Assembly: GCF_964355755.1 (NCBI RefSeq)
Contig: NC_092679.1
Span: forward strand, 20,264,932 to 20,328,931
DNA length: 64,000 bases
Direction of reading: 5' to 3'
From: Antedon mediterranea
Lineage: Eukaryota > Echinodermata > Crinoidea > Comatulida > Antedonidae
The translations under genes and the position numbers were made by a program. The notes beneath the pieces are model-generated. The model worked only from the letters and a program-made list of their open reading frames with translations. It searched no databases and was not told the origin of the DNA. This document shows, piece after piece, positions 49,437-60,106 of this stretch. The first letter of the stretch is position 1; each line of letters opens with the position of its first letter.

Positions 49437-52400
49437 GAGACAAAGACATATTACGACCCTTTTATTTAAATTTATTTGGATAGACCTCCATATAAATTCA
49501 TTAAAGGCTATATGATTGTTTTATATTTTAATAATGTGATAGTAGAAAACCATTGTGCATAATGAGGACTATGAATCTAATATTTACTTGCATTCTCATC
49601 TTTTTAACATTTCATTTATAATGCTGGTAATGAATTTACTATTGAAAAGGTCATGTTTCCACTTATCTCAAATGTTGGCACCCACCTCTAACCTTGGTAG
49701 AACTGACTGTGTTCTACATGAGTACATATAGTAGTGTTTCCACCAGACTACTTCAACCTGGTAATTGAATAAATTTCATTGGGGTAACATTTAAACTAAT
49801 TATCACCTTTAACATAAAGTATCCTCCTGAAACATGTATTTGTACTGTACTTCATCTGATATCCATTACTTAATACTAATTTATGTGATTTATGTCTAAC
49901 TTCAGGAATGATCTGAGGCTAGAAGAACGAATTTCTGTACACATATAAAAAATAAACCAATGTTTTCCTAATAATTTAACCCCTAGGTTGATAACTAACA
50001 AAGAAATTATTGAAATTATGTTCTCATAAAGGTGTACTGTATCTACATATGCATGCTGCTGTACTTGTTTTTAACCGCATAATGGCATTGAAAACAAGAA
50101 TGTTTTATAATTATTATAGGTTATTTCCAAATATTAAAGGTCTGAAACAGAAACCAAATGTTACCAAACTATGTTTTTGAAAATCTCTAAGATATAATAT
50201 AATAATATGAACATAATATTAAATTATATTGATAATCATGTCCTTATAAATTCATTTATATTTCTTTTGTGTAATATAGTTCATATATTATGTATTAAAT
50301 AAATTGGTAAGGCCCTATACTGTTTATATTTAAGAAAAGTTTATATACACTGTTATTTTATGCCTACCAATATTAGTATTAATTGTTTATGTAACTATTT
50401 TGTCTAATTGCATTGATTTTTTGTATAGGCCAATGGCATTAATGTTTTTCTCAAAGCAAATTAGCCTAATAATGCCATATTTAGACACTTAATTCATTGA
50501 TTTCTGATATTCTGTACTTGTGTATGCATTACTAAAATAGTAGTTATTTTATTTCATTTATAATGTATGTATAAACATTTATTCAGTTCTTTTTTTACCT
50601 TTTTAAGTTTAAAAAATATTAAAATACCTATCAACCTTTCTGTTATTGTTACTATTATAATATTTTTTGCAGAAGATTGATTTCAATAAAAAAAATTTAA
50701 AACATTTAATTTGACTTATACTGTACTATGTTAGTTCAGGAGATGAAGTAAGTGTGTGTTGGTAGAATCTGGTGTGTTTGAGGTTGGTGATGTGAGGTGT
50801 ATTTTTGTGACTTTAAGACCTAAATTAGATGTTTTCTGAAGAAAAGAAGCAAATAGGCTTCCCAATAAAATAGTATGTAATAGTGTATATTAAAGTACAT
50901 TGAATGAATTCGAGCGGAAAAATAACACACATAAAAAAATATTCATTTTCTTGTCGAAAAGCGCCCTCTCTAGTTTTCTATTAATTTATTAATAATTATT
51001 ATTAATTAATGAGTAATATAAACATATTTTTAACATTTGATGATGGAAGCTGATTCTACTCCAAACAAAGTTTCATACCTCCAAATTTCATCAACGTATT
51101 CAAAGCACTTCAATAAATATCACATTGAACATTAAAAATTAGGGTTATGGATAGAATTTTGCTTAAAACATATACAAAAAACATCGATAAAAAATAGTTT
51201 TCGTATTCAAAAACAGTTGATACTTGGTATAAATGTTCAATATAGGTTGCTCCATCCATATTGCAAAAAAAAAATAACTATCGAGCCATATTACTGATTT
51301 TTTAAATTTACGTTTTCACAAAATGTACACTTATGAAAGACCATACAATTCCAATGCATTTTTTAAACCTAATCACGATTTTGAAAAAAACAACCAACAA
51401 AAAACGTTCATGAATGAAATTTTGTTTCTGTGAATAGAGCAACCTATATTGAACATATAAAAGAAGTTTCAAATGTTTTTAAATTCGAAAAGTATTTTTT
51501 ATCGATGTTTTTTGTATGTTTTTAAGCAAAATTCTATCCATAACCCTAATTTTTAATGTTCAATGTGATATTTATTGAAGTGCTTTGAATACGTTGACGA
51601 AATTTGGAGGTATGACACCTTGTTAGGAGTAGAATCAGCTTCCAGCATTAAATGTTAAAAATAAGTTTATATTACTCATTAATTAATAATAATTATTAAT
51701 AAATTAATAGAAAACTAGAGAGGGCGTTTTTCGACAAGGAAATGAATGATTTTTTATGTGTGTTATTTTTCCGCTCGAGTTTATTCAATGTAGTGTAATA
51801 TACACTGTTACATACTATTTTATTGGGAAGTAATTATTTTTGTGTGAATCTTCTTGGAGTTGTTTTAAAGCCTATCCACTTACTTCTTTTCTTCAGAAAA
51901 CATCTAATTTAGGTCTTAAAGTGACAAAAATACACCTCACATCACCAACCTCCAACACACCAGATTCTACCAACACACACTTCATCTCCTGAACTAACAT
52001 AGTACAGTATAAATCAAATTAATTGTTTACAATTTTTTTTATTGAAATCAATCTGCCGCAAAAAATATTATAATAGTAACAATAACAGAAAGGTAGATAG
52101 GTATTTTAATAATTTTTAAACTTAAAAATGTAAAAAAAAAATGAATAAAAGTTTATACATACATTATAAATGAAATAAAATAACTACTATTTTAGTAATG
52201 CATACACAAGTACAGAATATCAGAAATCAATGAATTATGTTTCTAAATATGGCATTATTAGGCTAATTTGATTTGAGAAAACATTAATGCCATTGGCCTA
52301 TACAAAAAATCAATGCAATTAGACAAGTTACATAAACAATTAATACTAATATTGGTAAGCATAAAATAATAGTGTATATAAACTTTCCTTAAATATAAAC

Positions 52401-53605
52401 AGTATAGGGCCTTACCAATTTATTTAATACATAATATATGAACTATATTACACAAAATAAATATAAATGAATTTATAAGGACATGATGATTATCAAAAAT
52501 AGTCAATATAATTTAATATTATGTTCATATTGTTATATTATATCATAGAGATTTTCAAAAACATAGTTTGGTAACATTTAGTTTCGGTTTCAGACCTTTA
52601 ATATTTGGAAATAACATAATACTGTAATTATAAAACATTCTTTTTTTTAAATGCCATTATGCGGTTAAAAACAAGTACAGCAGTATGCATATGTAGATAC
52701 AGTACACATATATTGTGAGAACACAATTTCAATAATTTCTTTGTTAGTTATCAACCTAGGGGTTAAATTTTTAGGAAAACATTGGTTTATTTTTTATATA
52801 AATTATAATTTATGTGCAGAAATTCGTTCCTGAAGTTAGACATAAATCACCCAAATTAGTATTAAGTAATTAAATGAATAGTAGATGCAGTACAAAATGA
52901 ATAGTAGATGCAGTACAGTACAAATACATGTTTCAGGAGGATACTTTATGTTAAAGGTGATAATTTTACCCCGATGAAATGTATTAAATTACCAGGTTGA
53001 AGTATGGTGGAAACACTACTATATGGTAAATTAAATGTACTCGTATAGAACACAGTCAGTTCTTGAGCACTCTGGAGTGGTATGTGCGCTATAAAAATCT
53101 TATTATTATTATTATTATTACCAAGGTTAGAGGTGTGCCACAATTTGAGATAAGTGGACACATGATTTTTTCAATAGTAAATTCATTACCAGCATTATAA
53201 ATACAATTTAAAAAAGATGAGAATGCAAGTAAATATCAGATTCATAGTCCTCATTATACACAATGATTTTCTACTATCACATATTAAAATATAAAACAAT
53301 CATATAGCCTTTAATGAATTTACATGGAGGTCTATCCAAATAAATTTAAATAAAAGGGTCGTAATTATGTCTTCGTCTCCCTAAACTCTTATCCAACCAA
53401 ATAATTGGTTGATTTCCCGCTAAACTAGTAGGCCTAGCCTAGCTACAATATTCATTATGCCCTGCTAAAAAGGTAGATGAGCTACTAGACTAATTACGTA
53501 ATTCGTATAATAATAACAATAATTGACTAGAGAAGGCCTAAAAGCGGCGGAAAACACCTATCCATTCTTGCATGGCAGTACGAAAACCTGCCTATGGTTG
53601 TACCA

Positions 53606-53641
53606 TGGAGTAAAGAATAAGTCTTTACTCCATGGTTGTAC
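53606..53641. repeat. Perfect short hairpin inserted in right arm
   Basis: ccatggagtaaag, a 7-base loop, then ctttactccatgg. The hairpin is absent from the corresponding place in the left arm, where ggttgtac-type text is continuous (about 46900), and ggttgta is repeated on both sides, so it is a small insertion. Confidence 0.75.
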
Positions 53642-53779
53642 ATCATTGTAAATTGTCAACACACACTGTGCTACAGACAGTGTACCATGTGTTAAAAGTA
53701 CAGCAGCAGACAGCAACGTGTATAACTTTCTATAGTTTTACAGATAGCACCTGTGGACAGTAGCAGAATCGGGTGGCAA

Positions 53780-54110
53780 ACCAATAATCCTATTGTCGTT
53801 GTAATTAACTGTTTTGATGTAGTCGTGCAAACATTTTCTATAAAATATGGTAATGCCTCCATAGGGGCGTCCTTCAAGTAAGCCATCGGAACTCTTAACA
53901 GACGATATCCCAAAACAATCAAACTCTTCATGTAATGATTTTAATATAGGTAACTCGTCATCAAGCAGTTAATGCTCCTGAATGGCAATAATATCATTAC
54001 TCATACAAAGATTTTTTGCGAGATTTAAATGACCTACAGTTAAAAGAAACACATTTCAGTTTAATACAATTAATTTTAGATTCACTATCCATCATGATGT
54101 ATTGTTTGCC
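53780..54110 (-). pseudogene. LINE ORF2 endonuclease start, cut by the palindrome
   Basis: On the minus strand, after the ORF1-like gene, the text reads INCIKLKCVSFNCRSFKSRK and later DELPILKSLHEEFDCF and GRPYGGITIFYRK, the N-terminal part of an AP-like endonuclease. Stops and shifts break it near 54000 and 53965. Coding resemblance stops where the giant palindrome begins at about 53776, so the rest of ORF2 was lost or displaced. Confidence 0.65.
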
Positions 54111-54118
54111 TTATCGGT

Positions 54119-55290
54119 TCATAATACCGTCTGATTATACAGATTGAGGCGCGGCCAGAGCTCCGCTTCATTAATAATACAGTTCTTATTCTTATTATGT
54201 GCAAAACCGCATTCAACCATAAACGAAGTATAGTCAGAACGCTTACTAGGCAACACTTCCACAGTAACGTCAATTTTCTTTACTCTTTTTAGATACGATT
54301 TTATTTCGTCCGCTTTAGTATCAGGACTCAGATTTCCTACATACATCTTGTAAGGTGGGGGATCCCTACCTTTTAAAGCAATATCAACACCGGTTCCACG
54401 CTTGAAATTACCCCGTTTGCGTTTTCGTCTTGGGTACTGAAAGCCGTCATCACAATCCATCCAATCACGAGCGTCCGGATCACTGGAAGGCGGAGTCATT
54501 ACGTCATGTTTGTTTACTTCTGGACGGGTAATTCCCCTCTTCAATACTGGTACGGTAGCTGATTTCACAAACTGTGTTACCGAAGCGGAGTTGCTGTTCT
54601 TACTATTAGCAACTGGGCCGGTATTGGTTGCTACTACGTTAGAAAACAGTTTGTTACTTACAGTGTTTGTAATAGGTTGCAAATCACGATCAGCTAACTT
54701 TTTGTGGGAATCCATAACATCCCTCACTTGTTGAGCAAGCTTACATCGCTGGTTAGTAGCGTAGGCTATGTCGGCCTTAACACAATGGAATTCTGTCCTC
54801 AACCTTTGTAGTTCTCTGAAAATCAATGGGGCATCAATAGCATCCACAGGCACAACCGGTATTTTATTAAGGTTTGCTGCAGCAAAAATAGGCAATTTAG
54901 ACAGGTCACATTGGATGAGATAGCCCAACACATCATTTAGTATACCATCAGCTTTGCGTCGAGGTTTAGGAATCGCATTTTCAGGATCACCTACACAGAC
55001 GCATAACATCTCCTTGGCCTTCTTTATGTCATCATTTGGAAAATTGGCCATACAGATAGCATGTAACCGATCAAATGTCATACTACCCATGTTATTGACT
55101 ACAAAGCACAGAAGTTCATTAATCAATAGTAATACATCATTTGGACCTTTTCCAGTGGAATCATGATGATCAAATTGGGTGTCATCATCTTCATCAGCAC
55201 CACCATGATTAGCAATCGAGTTATCATCATGATCGCCATGTAATTGTCTTCGGTTCCAGCTAGCCCCCTTTCAGATGACGCCATCACTAC
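54119..55290 (-). pseudogene. LINE ORF1-like protein with RRM-like domain
   Basis: An open frame of 335 aa from 55126 to 54119, extendable upstream to about 55286 (MASSERGLAGTEDNY) if one frame change near 55235 is allowed. The N-terminal part is helical (LLCFVVNNMGSMTFDRLHAI, then RRKADGILNDVLGYLI) with a coiled-coil-like LQRLRTEFHCVKADIAY. A basic patch (RRKRKRGNFKR) precedes an RRM-like stretch, YKMYVGNLSPDTKADEIKSY. An endonuclease start follows directly downstream, as expected for ORF1-ORF2 order. I infer an RNA-binding LINE ORF1. It is not expected to act alone. Confidence 0.7.
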
Positions 55291-56124
55291 GCGCCAATTT
55301 CAAGGGGACGCTACCGGTCAAAACAATGGGCTCACACAGGTTGGACAAAAGGTGATCCCAATGACAGTTCGTGCTAGCTTTTAATGACACAGATACTGAT
55401 AAAAAACATCAATCTTAACAGAATATCTTCACCGATCTTGAAATTTCATACTAGTAGTACATTACCCAAATATATAGGCCTACTAAATTTTCAAAATCCT
55501 GTTAGATTTGTATCAAAAATCGGGAAAATACACCCGATTCTGTAGCTGTTAGTACACTCAGTGTGTCAGTCTACTATATTCTATGACACGTATGACGTAT
55601 TGTATGTAATTTTGGAAAATACAGTATCTAAGACTAAAGTATAGATTTTGCGTGAATATACCCAGTGGCGCATCAGGACCAATGCCTAAAAAGTGCGTAA
55701 CCCAAAATAATTGTATTCTTGCGTGCTCAGAAATCGATTGAAACGACATATAAATTACTCAAAGAGCCGTGGAAAGTATTTCATTTTTATACGTCCCCCA
55801 CTGCTGCCACGGATCTGCGCCGATGACACCCTGTTTTTAGCACACAAGTGCCCCTCACCTTCTACACAGATTATTTCATGTGACGTAAGTATGGTTCACT
55901 ACTATTACTGTAGGCCTTGTCTCTAATATGATGTATATAATTATTCTAGTGTCCATTCTGTTGTAATGCGTTGTGTTATTCTGACGCTTTCTATTCTTAT
56001 AGACTTATAGGAATACCATACCATACATGAACCTGCATTTAAAACCAACAATTCATAACGAGTTTTGTTATTCAAGTTTGCAAAGCTACCTCGAATAGTG
56101 GACGCGGTACTTTCATCTGAAGTA
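55291..56124. other. Spacer upstream of the CUB-MAM paralogue
   Basis: No kinase N-lobe, catalytic loop or DFG segment is found here, although the downstream exon begins with a kinase C-lobe. At 56065-56124 a decayed piece (in-frame FAKLPRIVDAVLSSEV) still aligns with the activation segment of the intact paralogue at 20630-20680, with short deletions that remove the APE-like motif. The rest is unassigned AT-rich sequence with one TAGGCCTA near 55482. Confidence 0.55.
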
Positions 56125-59100
56125 ATGAATGGATCAAAAGGGGTTGATCATTTCAAATCAGATGTATACTCTTTAGGAATAGTCTTATGGGAATTGTATC
56201 ACCAGAGGAAGCCCTATGAGGATCTGAATGTGCCAAGTATCATTCAGCACGTGGTTAACGATGGTCATCCAGTAATTGATGCTGAATGTGACGTACGGTT
56301 ACGTGATGTGATGCTAAAATGCTGGAATTACCAACCCGACCAGAGACCAAATGCGGAGCAGATTCTGACGTCACTAATTAACAAAACGAAAGATAGTTCA
56401 AAGGAAAAAGAGAAACATATACATAAAGTAAGGATAGTAGTTGTTTTCTTTATTTAAGGTATAGAAGACGGTACGTCAAAATCTTAACGAATTGAACATG
56501 CATTATCCATATCTTAAGGAAATATTCTTGTCACTAGTTCGGTGTATTAGTCTAAGTTTAATCTGTACATAATCTGATCTATTTTTATTACTTTTGATTT
56601 ACTTTTGTAATTTATTGTCGTTTTAAAGTGTCTTCTTCTTCTTGGGCTCGTTTGACACTTGTGCCACTGTTTTTCGCAAAATACATCATTCGAGTCAATT
56701 TAATCACTTGGTTTTTCTTAATGGTAATATTCTTATCTTTTTTTTCTTATTGATGAATGTTATGTTTACACGAAAATGAGCAGATCGAATTTCAACAATT
56801 GTTAACAAACCTCAGCAAAGACTATTTTGGTACAAAATGCCGTTGGTTAAAAATGCTTCTACATGATGTATATAGTGGAGAGTTAGAAGTTACCACTTCA
56901 GGAATTGACTTATTCAATGAACTTGTTGACATTGGAAAGATTTCAATTACTGATGTGACCCTTTTGTCAGAGGTTACTGAAACCACCGAACAGACATCGG
57001 CAAAAGATCGTATAGCCGAATATAAAAGGACTGTACAATGCAGTGAAACATTAGGAACAAGATTAACACCATATCGGAAGGCACTTTTTGAAGCCCTTAG
57101 GAATGTTGGGCCTAATGATTTACATACGGTTATTGGTTTTTACAATGTTAAATCCCATAAATTTGACAATATATGGGATGTTGTTTTCCACCTTGAGCAA
57201 CAGCAACTCTTAGAAGATACCAAAGAAAAGTGCAAACGGTTTGCAGATCTACTAAACAAAAAGACAGGAAGTACATTACTAGGTAAACACTCTTACTTGA
57301 TTAAAATATATTAATTGAAAGAATTTGTGTAGCCCCTTTCTCTCCTATATGGTCAGGGTAAAAAATATTGCCCAGAGTTAAATTTTCTGACACAAATGGT
57401 AATTTAAATCATCTGTCATATTTTTCCACAGCATCTCTCAAAACGTTGAAGTTAAGGTAAGAAAACGAACTTTAATATAATACTATATGATGTCTTTTCA
57501 GAAAATATGTTTGACATAAACAAATGTTTGTGTAATGTTTGATGGTTAAATCATGGAAGAGTATGATTTCACTCTTCCCTGGTTAAATACGGATGAAATG
57601 CATATGGGAAAACTCATCCAAGCGTGGCATGGGACATAGGTCATCAATCTTGAGTTTAGAAAGCTTACAGGTCCTTAATTACACATTTTCTTCAATAATT
57701 CAAATCTAATCGATACTTTGCAAATTTAGAGATGCAACCACGCATTTACTACTTCAACTAAACTTGGATACACAATCTGAACCAGACCGGACACCAAGCA
57801 TGAATCAAACGTCACTTGAAAACGAAATTGAAACAAATCAACAAAAGCAACGAGTGAACACAGTAAGGATAGTATGAACTGAGTCTTGTATTTAAGGCAT
57901 AGAAAGTCAAAATCATAGTCACTCAATCATTCATTTATTGGGGTTGTTTTATCATGTTTCTTCATCCAAACAATAAATATTATTATTATTATTTATGTTT
58001 TCCTAGATTCCACAATTGTTTGCCGCATGTTTTGTAATCGTAGTAGCGTTGTGTGCCGCCTATTCATTACAACTTGACAAAAGCAAATCATTTTCACAAG
58101 CTGTTATAGAATTTGAAGAAAACCCAGTTGCAGGAACAACAGAGCCAGTAAGTTACCTTTAAACTGTTGTATGCTAATAGACCTACTTGTACAAACGATT
58201 ATAATTAATTTAGCATTGTTTATGGTATACTTATTTCGTGTTTATAATAATATTACAGGTGGTATATGGTCAAGAAATGTCAGGTAAGTGGAAGTATTAT
58301 TCAACCACTGGTGATAAAACACATGAAACATATGCTATCGGTCGAAAGGTTATTACATAAAATTATGATACAAGCTATAATAGGTATCCTAGACGGCTAT
58401 TTCTAAATACGTTTTTGCTTTATGTCAGCCTCTACGAAAACGTCAATATTTTCGAAAAGATGAAAATGAAAAAATATAGGTCGAAATATTTAATATTTTT
58501 TTTAGTTTGATTAATATTATTGTAATATATAACATTATAAGAATTTAATTTAAATTGTATTTATATCTGACAATTGAATGTACGATTTTTGTTTTATTTC
58601 TAGGTCCTTCACAGTCAAACATGTTCGAAACATTTATCTGTGGTAATGGAACTAATATAACATTGCCTGCATATCCACAATACTTTAAATGCAACCAGTA
58701 CATTAACTGGACATTCACTACTTACACTGGAAGTTTGCTCTCTGTAAAATTATACGATTTCTATCTAGAGGGTCGCTTTGATTATGTTAATATTTACAGT
58801 GACGGAAACATTATTGGCAAGTTTACTGGGTACGATCGGTTCCTAGTTAACCCCGCAGCAAGTCTCCCATCAGACCTGATCATATCTAGTAATAACAAAA
58901 TAGCGATTTATTCCAAAGGATTTAAGGCCGAGGTATCTGTATACCCTGAAGCCCCAGGTAGGTATAGAGTCATGGAATTATATTTGTTTAGAGTGCACAA
59001 CGTCAACAAGGTTTCCAAAAACTGACATCCGACCGCCGGTGTCACAGATATTTTGTTCCGTTCCGTACCCTCAAACCGTCATCATCTACAGTAGTATCGT

Positions 59101-60106
59101 GATCTTAGATATCTAATTCTTAAAGAATAATTCGAACGAAGGCCTACATCTCTTGTGGTTTTAAATCCATATCTAAAAACCTTTATTTTATCTTAAGTGA
59201 AAGTAACAGGTAACATTAAGTGTGTACCAATAACAGACCAACAAAATATAAATGAAAGATATGTTAAAATCTTAACTTTTGAAAGATAAGAATATACAAG
59301 AGTATTTTATAAAGATACGTTTGTGCGTATGTGGGAGAATGTGTCACTTATTAATGCTTTAATATCTGCATGAACTTTTTTTAAAAATTCTCTAGCGGGT
59401 TTTTGTTGTAACTTTAAGCATGGAATGTTGCCTTCTGGCTGGACGCATGATCGTAACGCCAATTGGGAGATATCCTATAAAAGGTATTATAAAAAAAGAA
59501 ACAATGACAATGTCGATCTAGGAAGCCGTTACTCAAGATCAGGTAAATAATTTTTTATTCATATATTGAAAATCAATTCAATCAGTGACGACTCGTAAAC
59601 TGAACATACGTAAATATGTAGGCCTAATATAATTGTTTTGAGATGTTGAAAATACCTACTTTATAATTTCAGATGATTATTACATTTCTGTTGCAATAAA
59701 TTACGGTGACAGTGGAACCAGAAAAGAGGGTTATATTAATAGTCCAAACATACCAAGCAGATGGGATGAAGCATGTCTTAGATTTTATTACTATATTAGT
59801 GACGGAAATCCAGATCTACGAATTACTGTAGATTATTTTAAGCACCCTTATAATGCAAAGAACGTGTTCAGCGAACATGTTAGTTACAGTCAAAGATGGA
59901 AATCTGCAAGTGTTAATATCAGCATGGAGAAATCAGTTCTCCATGCTATCAGCAATGTCGGTTTAAACTGGGAAGAGTTCCTCCCTTATTTAAATACGTC
60001 CTACTTGATTATTGGTGGAGTAGCATCTGGTGACGATACAGCGATAGTTGCTATTGATGATATTTATCTTAGTGAGGGTGCTTGCCTTGATCATACAGCT
60101 CAGTAA
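56125..60106 (+). CDS. DED-transmembrane-CUB-MAM protein with kinase remnant
   Basis: Exons 56125-56427, 56784-57282, 57432-57456, 57730-57862, 58007-58147, 58259-58283, 58604-58957, 59396-59542 and 59673-60106; phases join throughout, 686 aa. Residues 1-101 are a kinase C-lobe only (SDVYSLGIVLWELYHQRKPY, CWNYQPDQRPNAEQIL), without HRD or DFG, so it cannot be an active kinase. Residues 102-185 are the DED-like domain, then the second helical module (IWDVVFHLEQQQLL), a polar linker and a membrane helix at about 321-343 (LFAACFVIVVALCAAYSLQL). After it come a CUB domain at about 380-490 (FICGNG, YPQYFKC, FDYVNIYSDG, GKFTGYDR) and a MAM-like domain at 494-686 (FCCNFKHGML, NSPNIPSRWDEACLRF, TAIVAIDDIYLSEGACL). 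Sequons NGT, NIT, NWT, NIS and NTS lie only after the helix, supporting N-in, C-out topology. The ATG is the first in frame; upstream kinase sequence is decayed. I infer a membrane receptor or adaptor signalling through the DED. Confidence 0.75.
58284..58360 (+). other. Read-through extension of the 25-nt exon (alternative end)
   Basis: If the GTAAGT donor at 58284 is not used, the frame continues SGKWKYYSTTGDKTHETYAI to a stop at 58358-58360. This text matches the terminal exon of the paralogue at 23327 (HELWKYYSTATD). The site therefore looks like an old terminal exon in which an internal donor now allows joining to CUB and MAM. Both a short-tailed and a CUB-MAM form are possible. Confidence 0.55.

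Larger units (their letters stand above)
46752..53775. repeat. Giant imperfect palindrome, about 7 kb
   Basis: The left arm comprises 46752-47113 plus 49437-51256; the right arm runs about 51434-53775. Matching landmarks: outer ends cacccgattctgctactgtc and its complement at 53756-53777; tagatgagctactagactaa at 53474 against the left arm near 47010; and the block ggtgtatttttgtgac near 50796 against its complement near 51930. About 180 bp of unmatched centre remain. Identity is perhaps 85-90 percent by eye. The left arm holds 2.3 kb absent from the right arm. The right arm has a ~50-bp insert (53077-53120) resembling a LINE tail with a TTA run. No clear flanking duplication and no protein were found; it could be a foldback transposon or a rearranged inverted duplication. 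Confidence 0.88.

Noticed and set aside
54510-54734. Plus-strand frame over the LINE ORF1
   Set aside because: Shadow of the minus-strand ORF1-like protein.
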